From DASRIA01 sp963768885 (GTDB lineage Bacteria > Actinomycetota > Thermoleophilia > Solirubrobacterales > JBBDJG01): a DNA stretch of 64,000 nt. The notes under the pieces are model-generated. The model was not told where the DNA came from. It did not search any database and was given only the letters and a program-made list of their open reading frames with translations. Both the position numbers and the translations under genes were made by a program. The stretch is taken from contig CAVYJN010000008.1 in the NCBI GenBank assembly GCA_963768885.1, positions 248,001 to 312,000 on the forward strand, read 5' to 3'. Of this stretch, positions 46,151-55,048 are shown in pieces (the stretch's first letter is position 1; each line of letters begins with the position of its first letter).

Positions 46151-46935
46151 CCGCCATGGGTGAGCCGGGCTACGACCGCGAATTCTTCGAGGGCTACCAG
46201 CAGACCGCGATCTATCAGGGCGTCAGAAGCAGCGCGGAGGTCGTGGTCCCATTGGTCGTGCAGCTGCTGCATCCCCGGTCGGTGGTCGACGTCGGCTGCG
46301 GTACGGGCACGTGGCTGAAGGTCTTCGAGGAGCAGGGCGTGAGCGACTTCTGTGGACTGGACGGAGACTACGTGGGTGAGGCTCTGGAGATCCCCACGGA
46401 TCACTTCGTCCCGGCTGACCTGCGGACGGGAGTGACCCTCGATCGTCGCTTCGACCTGGCCTTGTCGCTCGAGGTGGCGGAGCACCTACCGGAGGACTCG
46501 GCCGCCGACTTCGTCCGGAGCCTCACGCGCCTCGCACCCGTCGTGTTGTTCTCCGCGGCGATTCCACATCAGGGCGGGATCGGGCACGTCAACGAGCAAT
46601 GGCCCGACTACTGGCAGCAGCTCTTCCGCAAATGCAGCTTCGTGGCCGTGGATTGCGTTCGCCCGAAGATATGGCAGAACCCGAGCGTACGGGTGTGGTA
46701 CGCGCAGAACTCGCTGCTGTTCGTCGAGCAAGCCCATCTCGAGACGCTGCCGGAGCTGAAACGCGAGTTCGAGTGCACCGAGGGCCGTCCGCTCTCGATC
46801 GTGCATCCGACCCTGTTCCACCGCGGATTGAGGCCTTGGAGCCATCTCGAGCGGCTGCAGCGCAGCAAGGAGAGAGGGATCGTCACCGAGGAGGAGTTTC
46901 AGGCAAAGAAGGCGGAGATCCTCGCTCGCCTCTGA
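46147..46935 (+). CDS. Class I SAM-dependent methyltransferase with SHOCT-like tail
   Basis: A 262-residue methyltransferase. SAM motif I is VVDVGCGTGTWLKVF (about residues 46-60), followed by an acidic GLDGDYV and LALSLEVAEHLP (motif IV region). The last 30 residues (LERLQRSKERGIVTEEEFQAKKAEI, split here as LERLQRSKERG and ITEEEF-type helix) resemble the short C-terminal SHOCT oligomerisation domain, unusual on a methyltransferase. The GTG at 46147 overlaps the glycosyltransferase stop; ATG 46156 is an alternative. It probably methylates a sugar of the same glycan. Its 3' end overlaps the convergent sulfotransferase by 53 nt. Confidence 0.82.
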   Translation: MTAMGEPGYDREFFEGYQQTAIYQGVRSSAEVVVPLVVQLLHPRSVVDVGCGTGTWLKVFEEQGVSDFCGLDGDYVGEALEIPTDHFVPADLRTGVTLDRRFDLALSLEVAEHLPEDSAADFVRSLTRLAPVVLFSAAIPHQGGIGHVNEQWPDYWQQLFRKCSFVAVDCVRPKIWQNPSVRVWYAQNSLLFVEQAHLETLPELKREFECTEGRPLSIVHPTLFHRGLRPWSHLERLQRSKERGIVTEEEFQAKKAEILARL

Positions 46936-48256
46936 CGGCGTCCAGATAGCCGAATTCGGTCAAGGGCTCACGAAACGCGTCGGTCAGATGGGCGCGGAAC
47001 GACTCGTCGCCCTCGCGCCGCCACCTTCCCACGGTCTCTTCGAGAGCCGGGGACGTCCCGTGTGACTCGAAGCGGGCCTCTCCCGAGCCGGCGCCCACGA
47101 TCTGGTCGATCGTGCGCTCGGATGCGTCGATCTCGAGATAGCGGAAAAGGCCCTCGAGCGTCTCCACCGGGCGGAACACCAGGTCCTCGTAGCGAACGAG
47201 GTGTGCGCGGTCCCCGCGGTTCCGCCAGTCTGCCGTCAGACGCTGCGCGAGCCCCGGCATCACCTCGTCGATCAGCTTGCTGGTTCCGAGCGCGGTGCCC
47301 AGTGCCCGGGGCCCGTGGAACGAGATCCACGAGCATGCCATGTCGCGGAAGTCCCGGACCAGGAACACCTCCCTGACGTCGGGATAGAGCTCGGACACCG
47401 GCTCGGCCGGCCTCGGCCGCGACAGGAAGTTCTTCTCGGCGAAGTAGATGGGGTGCTGCTTGCCCTGCTCACGCGCTTCGATCGCGTACCAGTCCTCGAT
47501 GTTGCGCATGCAGAAGGACGCGAGCCTCTCGACGTAGGTCCGCCCGAGCCATGCTCCGAGCTCGTGCTGGGAGGCTTCCACCAAGCCGTGGAACGGGATC
47601 GGCGACACGTGAGTGCTGTCGGGGTCGAACAGGTTCGCGCGCTCCGGATGGGCGGGGTCCGTAGGGTCGCAAAGGACCTTCAACATGTGGGCCCAGTACC
47701 GCGCGGGCCATCTCTCGTACGGGGGCACGTCGTGGATCACGATGCTCGGATGGGCAGCGAGCATCCCCATCAGCCAGGTCGTGCCCGTGCGGCCGAGTCC
47801 CGTCAGCATGATCGGGAGCAGGGTCGGCGCGAAGGACGCGCTCGGCCGTGCCCGCCGCCCCCGCAGCGACCCGATCGGGATGCGCTGCCCGTCCTCGAGG
47901 ACTGCCCTGAGCTCGAGCTCGAAGTCCAGGCCCAGCCGCAGGGCGCCGAGAAGAGCGCGAAAGCCACACGGCGTGTCCTCGGGAACACCCGGAAGAGAGC
48001 GCGCGACCTCGGCTCGCGCGAACGTGATCGGGATCTCCTTCACGGCGATACCGTCCGAGAGCACCTCGACGGACCGCGCACGACCCTCACGCGCGATCAC
48101 CGTCCCCGCCAGATCGAGGACGAACGCATCCATGGCACTGCCCGCCTGCGGTCGATGGAGCCGGGCGTGACGGAGTTCGTCCGGCAGCTCCCGCGGTGCC
48201 GAAACGCTCAGGATCTCCACGAGAGGCTCGGCCTCAGCGCGTGCACCGGATTCCAT
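46883..48256 (-). CDS. Sulfotransferase family protein with N-terminal accessory domain
   Basis: A 457-residue protein. The N-terminal part (about 35-140) contains the same accessory domain as the sulfotransferase at 29420 (compare GFRALLGALRLGLDFELELRA here with GFHALVGALRLAPEFELEVRA). The catalytic region has the PAPS loop LTGLGRTGTTWLMGMLAAHP and the 3'-phosphate motif EVFLVRDFRDMACSWISF. It should sulfate a carbohydrate or similar acceptor. It follows the glycosyltransferase at 48261 by 4 nt, so the two form an operon. Its 3' end overlaps the convergent methyltransferase. Confidence 0.84.
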   Translation of the reverse strand: MESGARAEAEPLVEILSVSAPRELPDELRHARLHRPQAGSAMDAFVLDLAGTVIAREGRARSVEVLSDGIAVKEIPITFARAEVARSLPGVPEDTPCGFRALLGALRLGLDFELELRAVLEDGQRIPIGSLRGRRARPSASFAPTLLPIMLTGLGRTGTTWLMGMLAAHPSIVIHDVPPYERWPARYWAHMLKVLCDPTDPAHPERANLFDPDSTHVSPIPFHGLVEASQHELGAWLGRTYVERLASFCMRNIEDWYAIEAREQGKQHPIYFAEKNFLSRPRPAEPVSELYPDVREVFLVRDFRDMACSWISFHGPRALGTALGTSKLIDEVMPGLAQRLTADWRNRGDRAHLVRYEDLVFRPVETLEGLFRYLEIDASERTIDQIVGAGSGEARFESHGTSPALEETVGRWRREGDESFRAHLTDAFREPLTEFGYLDAVRGERGSPPSLPETPPR

Positions 48257-48260
48257 GGAC

Positions 48261-49055
48261 TCAGTAGAACAGTTCGCGCCAGAAGTTGTCGTCGACCCGC
48301 AGGCGCTCGTAGACCTCGATGTCGAGGCGCGCGTTCTCGGCAGCGCGCTCCTCGCGCAGCTCGCGCCGCCTGCGACGAAGCTCCTGCTCGGTGCCGCGCA
48401 GCGCGGTCACGCGCTCCTGCACGTGCCGGCGGTCCACGCGCGTGAGCGGCTCCCGGAACCCGGCGCCGTGGTGGTAGACGAGATCGCCGTAGACGCCGAA
48501 CAGCAGTGGGTGCAGATCGCGGCGGTTCGAGCGCAGCAACGGCGTCCACTCGATGCCGCGCTCCTCGAGCGTGCGCAGCAGGTTGGCGCCGACATCCGTC
48601 TCCCACACGCCCGTCGTGCTCTGCCACCGATGGCCCTCCGACCAGTCGCCCGCGATCTCCTGCCAGAACCCGACCGTAGTGACGCAGAAGCAGGGGTGCG
48701 GTTGCGGCGACCCCAGGTTCTCGGCCCGCCGTACCGCGGCCAGCGGCCGCTGGGCGAGCATCTGCGCGACAGGCTCCGCGAGCCGCGCCACCGGGAAGGC
48801 GTCGCCGTCGATGAACACGAGCACATCGCTCGGGTCGGCGCGCTCGGCGATCCGGTCCGCCAGCGAGTTGAGCTTCTCGGCGTGACTGAGCTGCTCGCTG
48901 CCGAGCACCAGATGGAATCGCCCCGCGTGGGCGGCGGCCGCCCCGTCGAGATAGGCGTACACCCGGTAAGGGGCCCCGAGGTGGCGCTCGAGGTAGCCGA
49001 GCTGCACGTCGACCCACCGGTCCGTCTCCCAATGCACCGTCGCGACGTGGAACAC
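48261..49055 (-). CDS. Glycosyltransferase-like protein (nucleotide-diphospho-sugar fold)
   Basis: A 264-residue protein with a GT-A-like core: FHVATVHWETDRWVDVQLGYL at the start and VLVFIDGDAFPV (DxD metal/nucleotide-sugar motif, near residue 83), then VTTVGFWQEIAGDWSEG and TGVWETDVGANLL. The last 60 residues form an Arg/Glu-rich helix (ELRRRRRELREER), perhaps a membrane-peripheral or oligomerising coil. The GTG start lies 9 nt after a TAGAAT box (minus strand, 49070-49065), so the mRNA is nearly leaderless. It heads an operon with the sulfotransferase at 46883. This is the last gene before the tRNA-Arg-associated element. Confidence 0.72.
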   Translation of the reverse strand: MFHVATVHWETDRWVDVQLGYLERHLGAPYRVYAYLDGAAAAHAGRFHLVLGSEQLSHAEKLNSLADRIAERADPSDVLVFIDGDAFPVARLAEPVAQMLAQRPLAAVRRAENLGSPQPHPCFCVTTVGFWQEIAGDWSEGHRWQSTTGVWETDVGANLLRTLEERGIEWTPLLRSNRRDLHPLLFGVYGDLVYHHGAGFREPLTRVDRRHVQERVTALRGTEQELRRRRRELREERAAENARLDIEVYERLRVDDNFWRELFY

Positions 49056-49106
49056 CCGATCGGCATTCTACGATCGCCCGTAGGCGGCCAAGCCTGTCCG
49101 TCCCAG

Positions 49107-49150
49107 AGCGCGCCCGACTGGATTCGAACCAGTGACCTTCGGTTTCGTAG
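49107..49150 (-). repeat. Distal attachment-site repeat: 3' fragment of tRNA-Arg
   Basis: A 44-nt perfect copy of 55938-55981, running from the anticodon loop (CTACGAA) through the T arm and acceptor strand to just beyond the tRNA 3' end. The 5' half of a tRNA is not present next to it, so this is an att-type repeat and not a functional tRNA gene. Confidence 0.8.
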
Positions 49151-49746
49151 CTCGCCAACGCCGTTCGGCCGGGTGCGTCGAAGTCCATTCTAAAGCGGAA
49201 TCGGCGGGCGACCCTACCCCCGAGTGCGTCCGGATTCGGTGGCTTGCGTTGCCCCGGTGTTGCCCTACTCGGAGTCCTCGTCGCCCTCGGGGTCGTAGAT
49301 GACCTCCGTCGCGGTCCGATTGGGATGGGGGTTGAGAGCGGCCTCCGGATTCGCCCGGACCTCAATCGAGCACCGTCAGCCCTGCTGCTCAGCCTCCCGC
49401 TCTCGACGGACCTTCGCGACATGCTCGGCCCAACGTTTCAACTTGTCCCGCGATGCCCTGCACGGAACTCACGGCGCCTTGGCCGGCCGAGAAGGCCGCG
49501 CCCAACTCGCTGCGGGCAGTGCGTGAGCGCCGCAGCCGAGCCGTCGAGCTTGACCAGTCCTCCTGGTCGCATGCCGGCTAGCGCTTCTCTCGCTTTGCGA
49601 CAGGCAGCCAAACGGGTGGCTGAACTTCTCCTTGTCGTCCATGGCGATAGAGACGGGCGCGCGCCGGCGACACGGACAAGAAGCGAGCATCGGGCTGGTA
49701 CATTCCTGATCCGCTGCGATCAGCGCTGGCCCGAGCGAGGAGGCGG
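49151..49746. other. About 600 bp without a supported gene at the island's left end
   Basis: No convincing gene is seen. On the minus strand two short in-frame pieces separated by a stop look like protein remnants (WAEHVAKVRREREAEQQG, near 49380-49445, and NPEAALNPHPNRTATEV, near 49295-49350, ending at a TAG near 49266). They could be the tail of a lost gene such as an integrase, but there is no diagnostic motif. Confidence 0.35.
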
Positions 49747-50989
49747 ATGCCGCAATCCGGTTTCGGAATCCTGGAGTCCCTACGTTCCGGAGGCCGAGTG
49801 CATGTCCTCGGCGCAGGACCCGTCGGCCTCATGTTGACGGCATTGCTCCAGCCGCTGAGTGGCCTCTCCGTGCATCTCTACGAGAAGCGTCGCGAATACA
49901 CGCGCACCCGGATGGTTCGGCTCGCCTCGTACCTCGTCGCGGATTCGGCCGAGGGCTACCGTGCCGATCACTTCGATGGAGACAACGTCGAGGCCGTCTT
50001 CGATCCACCGGAGCTCGCGGAGGGCCTCGCGTTCAGACAGTCCATTCCCTCGGACCTGATGGCACTTCTTCGGGAATGGGAACTGGGGTTCTGCCCGCTC
50101 AACGCGATCGAGCGCTCCGTCAGCGATCTGATCGATTCACGCGGGTCGAATTCGGTGGAGCGCACCGCGGGCGCCGTAACGGCGGAGGACGCGATTGCGA
50201 TGCTCGAGCCGGGAGACGTCCTGATCGATTGCACGGGCAGCAGGTCGCTGCTTCGAGATCACCTGGCACCCGGCTCCGGCGACGAGGACGGGCGGCGCGA
50301 ACACGCTCAATTTCTTGTTCGAACACGCGCTCGTCATCACCTTCCTGTACGGCCAGACATATGCCTGTAACGAGTACTGCAAGTACTACAAGAATGTCGA
50401 GAACGCGCACTACAAGTTCATTCCTATGGTTCACCGCGTGTTCTACGACGGAAGTGTCAGCCACGTAACGGGCATCGTCAGCATCACCCCCGAGGAGTAT
50501 GAGGCGATGCCGAAACAGTTCGACGGCGAGTGGCTTCGCAGCAACTTTCCGAGTGTCGCCCAGTCGATGGACCGCTTCATCGACAAGATCAAGCGGGAAA
50601 CGAATGGCGAGCTCATCGGCGACCTTGAGATCATCCGGATACCCCTGAATCTCTACCGGGCTCGTAATGCGACCAGCCGTCAGTGGGCCACAGCGGGGCC
50701 GAGCAACCACCCGTTCGCCACCACGCCTGTGTTCCTGGTCGGCGATTCGGCCATTGGCTCTCCGTACTTTCAGTCGATTTCGCTCGGTTTCGAGTGTGCG
50801 ATGTTCCTGGCGGGACTCATCGCGCAGCGTAACCTGCCACTCAAAGACATGCTCGATCGCTATGAGCTCTACATCTACAAGCAGTGGCTTCGCGTGTACA
50901 TGCAAAGCAAGACGATCAAGACCAACAAGGATCTGTTCCAGTCCCTCGATGACCCGGTCGCGCTCCTGGACAAGCTGCACATTTATTAG
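49747..50989 (+). pseudogene. FAD-dependent oxidoreductase/monooxygenase, frameshifted
   Basis: A PHBH-fold flavoprotein of about 413 residues if one extra base near 50292 is removed. The N-terminal part has the dinucleotide-binding motif VHVLGAGPVGLMLTALLQ and YTRTRMVRLASYLV; the C-terminal part, in the next frame, has PVFLVGDSAIGSPYFQSISLG, the second FAD motif (GD). A strong GAGGAGG ribosome site precedes the ATG. The downstream half is unusually AT-rich and Lys/Tyr-rich for this window (NEYCKYYKNVENAHYKF), a sign of horizontal transfer. Whether the shift is real decay or a sequence error is unclear. It is 66 nt upstream of the peroxiredoxin, probably one operon. Confidence 0.65.
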
Positions 50990-51055
50990 CGGGAGTCAGA
51001 CAACTCGGCCATGCCTACGGGCATTTCCGTCAACCGCAGGATGAAGGTGGTAACA

Positions 51056-51986
51056 GTGGCGCTTACAGTCGGCCAGCCCGTTTCCGATCACACCTTGCAG
51101 GCGTACCTTCGCGGCGAGCCCACCCCGATCGTGTTCCAGCTCTCGAGTCACCGCGGCAGTTGGGTCGTCCTGTTCTTCTACCCAGGTGACTTTACGTTCG
51201 TCTGTCCGACCGAGCTCGCGGCCTTCGCGAAACGCCACGCCGACTTCCTGCGCGAGGACGCGGTCCTGCTCGCGGCGAGCACGAACAGTTGCTTCAGCCA
51301 CAAGGCATGGTTTGAGACGGATCCGCGTCTCGCCGAGGTCCGCTATCCGGTGATCGCCGACACGTCTCCACGAGCTGAGCCGTTCCTTCGACGTGCTGCT
51401 GGAGGACGGGGCCACGCATCGCGGCACCTTCATCATCGACCCGAACGGCGTGCTGTTGCACATGAGCGTGACCGAGCACGACGTCGGCCGAAGCGTCGAC
51501 GAGGTGCTGCGGGTCTTGCGCGCCTTTCGCACCGGGGCGCTGTGCCCGGTCGACTGGACCCCAGGTGATGCGACGCTCACGGCCGAGGACGATTGGTTCG
51601 CGAAGGTGTTCCCCGACCTCGTCGGCCCGGAGCTCGACTCGCTCGGGGAGCAAGCCGAAAGGGTGTCATTCGCGGCTGGTGACACGATCGTCGCTGAGGG
51701 CGACCTCGCGGACCGCTTCTACGTCGTTGCGCAGGGGGAGGTCGAGATCAGCCGCCGTAGCCCCGAGGGCGACGAGGTCAAGCTCGCGACGCTCGGGCGG
51801 GGGCAGTCCTTCGGCGAGGTCGGGATCCTCGCCGAGACGCGAAGGACAGCGACCGTACGCGCGGTCGACGACGTCGAGCTGCTCGTCTTGAGCTGGCAGA
51901 AGTTCCAAGAGACGCTCGTGCAGTCGGATCGCGAGGGGCGTGATTTCTCCGAGATCGTCAAGGAACGGGTCGCGTCCGCGCCATGA
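51056..51986 (+). pseudogene. Peroxiredoxin fused to a cyclic-nucleotide-binding domain, frameshifted
   Basis: About 309 residues after removing one base near 51366-51370. Residues 1-175 are a typical 2-Cys peroxiredoxin with peroxidatic Cys50 in DFTFVCPTEL and a resolving-type Cys in FRTGALCPVDW. Residues about 185-309 are a cNMP-binding (Crp-like) domain: FAAGDTIVAEGDLADRFYVV, GEVEISRRSPEGD and SFGEVGILAETRRTATVRA. The fusion would couple peroxide reduction to a cyclic-nucleotide or related signal. The GTG at 51056 is chosen because AAGGTGG lies 5 nt upstream and MALTVGQ is the family start. The break falls after YPVIADTS, with HELSRSFDVLLEDG expected next. Confidence 0.65.
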
Positions 51987-52492
51987 GCCGCCTCGCGCGC
52001 GAGGTAGCCGTCTTCTGCCCTACCGGTGAAGCATGGCCGGCCGGCAGGTAACGGCCTCGCGCGAAGCCCGAAAAATGCCGGGACGGCTAGGGACGTTAGG
52101 CGCATCGGGGGCTCCGCACCGCTCCCCCTCCCCTTGGGGAAGCTCTTGGGATAGGTCGCGGCGCTGTCAGCGGGGCCCCAGCGTGCAGGCGATAGCACGG
52201 CGCTGCTCTTGATGATCCGGGCTGAGCGGCTCTGCACGCGGATTGCGAGGCCGCATCGCTGAGACTGCGGGATACTGCGCGGGCGATGTCGCAGGAGACG
52301 CGATCTCGAGGCGAGGCGCGTCTGCCGACGATGCGCTGCCGGGCGACGCGGACGCCGCCGCACTGAAGCGATTTCGGTCTATCTACGATGCTTGAAGCCC
52401 TGGGCTTGTCGGAGCAAGACGCTCACGCCGACTCCTGAGCCTCCAGAGCCACTCGACGGTCGCCACGCGGCCGTGCTCACATGCAAGGCAGG
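51987..52492. other. About 500 bp without an intact gene; contains restriction-gene fragments
   Basis: No supported gene. Two pieces repeat sequence from the 5' end of the truncated gene at 55049: 52265-52292 is identical over 28 nt to 55083-55110, and 52415-52442 matches 55057-55084 with one mismatch. In this left copy the two pieces are about 120 nt apart and in the opposite order, so the segment looks rearranged. Confidence 0.55.
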
Positions 52493-54892
52493 CTATCGGC
52501 CGGGAGCGGTTGACTTCCGGCCCGCCGCCGCCGCAGCGGAGCCCGGTGCGAAGAATCCCTCCCCCTCGATGCTGACGCGGGGAATGATTCGGTCGAGCCA
52601 GTGTGGGAACCACAGCGTCGCTCTGCCCGCGAGCGTGATCAGGGCGGGGACGAACAGGAGCACGACGATCGCGTCGATCGCAACGGCGGTGGCCAGGCCG
52701 AGGCCGAACTGCTTGATCGTCGGATCGTCGTTGAGGATGAAGCTCCCGAAGACGCTGATCATCACCAGCGCCGCCGCCCCGATGATGCGGCCGGAGTAGC
52801 CGAGGCCTTCGATCACCGTCCGCTTCGCCCCCTTGCCCTCCCGGAAGTGCTCCTGGATCTGGGTGAGCAGGAACACCTGGTAGTCGGTCGAGAGGCCGAA
52901 CAGGATCGCGAACATGATCAGGGGCACGTAGCTCACGACCGGCGTCGCGCCGTCGAGGCCGACGATTCCGATGCCGTGGCCCTCCTGGAAGACGAGCGTG
53001 ATGACTCCGTACGCCGCGCCCACCGAGACGAGGTTCATGACGGCCGCCTGCGCAGGGAGCAGGATGGAGCGGAAGCCGACCATCAGGATGAGGAAGCTGA
53101 GGGCCGCGACGACAAGGATGACCAGGACGAGCTTGCTGGTGATCTTGTCGGCCAGGTCGACATAGGCGGCGGTCTGGCCGCCGACGAACGCCTCCATCCC
53201 CTGGCCCGCGGTCGCTTTCGGGATCGTCTCGTCGCGCAGGCGCGAGACGAGGTCCTCGGTGTCGAGATCCGAGGGCGCGGTGGTCGGGATCAGCGTGTAG
53301 ACAGCCGCGGTTCCCTTCGAGTTGGCGAGAGGTGGAGAGACCGACTTGACGCCCTTCGTCTTGGCGAGGTCGTTCTGGAGCGTCGTCAGACGCGGATCGC
53401 TTGCGGGCGAGTCGGCCTGCTTCTTCTCCTGGGAAAGCTGCTGGTTCTGCTGCTGGACCTGCGAGCTCGATTGAACCTGTTGCTGGGCCTGGCTCGGCGG
53501 GACGCCTTCGGCCTCGAGCTGCTCGATCTGCTGCTGCTCGCTTTGCTGTTGCTGCTGTTGCTTTTGCGTCACCTGCTGCTGCTTCTTTGCGTCGGGCTTG
53601 GCGGGCGTAGTCAGCTCCACCGCAATCAGGAACGGGCCGTTCGTGCCGGCCCCGAATCCCTTCGTGATCAGGTCGTAGGACTGCCGCGCCGTGGTGTCGG
53701 TCGGGTCCTCCCCCGTATCCGGCTGGCCGAGACGCAAGGAGAGGGTCGGTATCGAGAGCGCGAGCAACGCCGCGAGCACCACGGCCATCACCGGCCATGG
53801 GTGGTTCGTGACCCCGGTCGCCACCCTCGTCCAAAGCGGAGACTGGCCTGCTGCCCGGCGCTCACCGAACGGAAGTTGGAGCGAGCTGATGTGGTCTCCG
53901 AGCAGGCCGAAAAGGGCCGGCAGCAGGGTGAGCGAGGCCAGGATCGCGAAGACCACTGCGATCGCCGCCGTGTAGCCGAGTGTCGTCACCAGCGGGATTC
54001 CCGCGACGACCAGGGCCAGGAGCGAGATCGCGACGGTCCCGCCGGCGAACAGGACCGCTCCGCCCGCGGTGGCGATGGCACGGGCGATCGATTCCCTGAC
54101 CTCCATCCCCTGCGCAACCTGCGCGCGGTGCTTGGTGACGATGAAGAGCGAGTAGTCGATCCCGACCGCGAGCCCGATCATCGTCGCCACGGTGGGCGCC
54201 GTGGTCGGCACGTCCGTTAGGTGACTGAGCAGCGTTATCACGCTCAGGCCACAGAGCAGGCCGAGCACGGCGGTGATGATCGGCAGGCCCATCGCGACCG
54301 CGGAGCCGAAGACGAGCAGCAGGATGATCACCGCGGCCAGAATGCCGATCTTGTCGCTGTTGCCCGAGTCGGCCTTGGAGAGCTCCTGCCCGACGTAGCC
54401 GCCCACGGCGGTCTGCAAGCCCACTTTCTCAGCTGGATCTGCAGCATTCAGAACCGCATTCGCTTCGCCGTCGGTGATGTTTCCCGAGCCGACGTCGAGC
54501 GTCACCGAGATGTAGCCGATCTTCTTGTCCTTGCTGAGCTGCGCGGCGCCCTCGGGGCTCAGCGGGCTCACGGCGGCGTTGACGTGAGCGGTCTTCTTCA
54601 GGTTGCTGACCGACGACGCGATCGCATTCGAGTACTTCGAGTCGGTCAGCTTCCCGGTGTCGGTCGCGACGACGAGCGGGTTCGTGCCGTACGCTTGGCT
54701 CGGGAAGCGCCCGCTGAGCAGGTCGCTCGCGTCCTGGCTACCGGTATCGGGCAGCGTGACGTTGTCGGTGGTCTCCGACCCGATTCCCTCCGCGGCCACG
54801 ACGACGCCGACGATGAGCGCGACCCAGATGGGGATCACGACGAAGCGCCAGCGCGAGCAGAGGTGACCGAGCTTGTAGAGCAGACTCGTCAT
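52493..54892 (-). CDS. MMPL-family (RND superfamily) transporter
   Basis: A 799-residue inner-membrane transporter with two repeats of one helix, an extracytoplasmic loop and five helices. The signature segments GLAVGIDYSLFIVTKHR and FGLSTDYQVFLLTQIQEHFREG are the two copies of the conserved GxxxDY motif in the helix that carries protons. The second loop contains a Gln-rich coiled-coil insert (about residues 425-500). Members export lipids or drugs. The ATG at 54892 is preferred to 54910 because AAAGGTG lies upstream. It is flanked by short direct repeats of a broken restriction-type gene, so it may have entered the island as a separate cassette. Confidence 0.88.
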   Translation of the reverse strand: MTSLLYKLGHLCSRWRFVVIPIWVALIVGVVVAAEGIGSETTDNVTLPDTGSQDASDLLSGRFPSQAYGTNPLVVATDTGKLTDSKYSNAIASSVSNLKKTAHVNAAVSPLSPEGAAQLSKDKKIGYISVTLDVGSGNITDGEANAVLNAADPAEKVGLQTAVGGYVGQELSKADSGNSDKIGILAAVIILLLVFGSAVAMGLPIITAVLGLLCGLSVITLLSHLTDVPTTAPTVATMIGLAVGIDYSLFIVTKHRAQVAQGMEVRESIARAIATAGGAVLFAGGTVAISLLALVVAGIPLVTTLGYTAAIAVVFAILASLTLLPALFGLLGDHISSLQLPFGERRAAGQSPLWTRVATGVTNHPWPVMAVVLAALLALSIPTLSLRLGQPDTGEDPTDTTARQSYDLITKGFGAGTNGPFLIAVELTTPAKPDAKKQQQVTQKQQQQQQSEQQQIEQLEAEGVPPSQAQQQVQSSSQVQQQNQQLSQEKKQADSPASDPRLTTLQNDLAKTKGVKSVSPPLANSKGTAAVYTLIPTTAPSDLDTEDLVSRLRDETIPKATAGQGMEAFVGGQTAAYVDLADKITSKLVLVILVVAALSFLILMVGFRSILLPAQAAVMNLVSVGAAYGVITLVFQEGHGIGIVGLDGATPVVSYVPLIMFAILFGLSTDYQVFLLTQIQEHFREGKGAKRTVIEGLGYSGRIIGAAALVMISVFGSFILNDDPTIKQFGLGLATAVAIDAIVVLLFVPALITLAGRATLWFPHWLDRIIPRVSIEGEGFFAPGSAAAAAGRKSTAPGR

Positions 54893-55048
54893 GTGCACCT
54901 TTCGTTCCAAGCGGGCGGAGCCCCCGGTCGGAACGTGATCTGCCGACGTTATCCGCTATTGCCATTTCCGGCTAGGGTCGCAAGGCAAGTGGGGAAACCG
55001 GTGCTCAATGGGCAAAGAGGCCCTCGAAGCCGCCGGGCTGTCGGACGG

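Noticed and set aside
49107..49150. A second tRNA-Arg gene
   Set aside because: Only the 3' half from the anticodon loop is present; the following sequence cannot form a D arm or acceptor 5' strand.
49151..49746. A degraded tyrosine integrase
   Set aside because: Short minus-strand peptide pieces exist, but no catalytic Arg, HxxR or Tyr motif can be pointed to, so the identity would be a guess.
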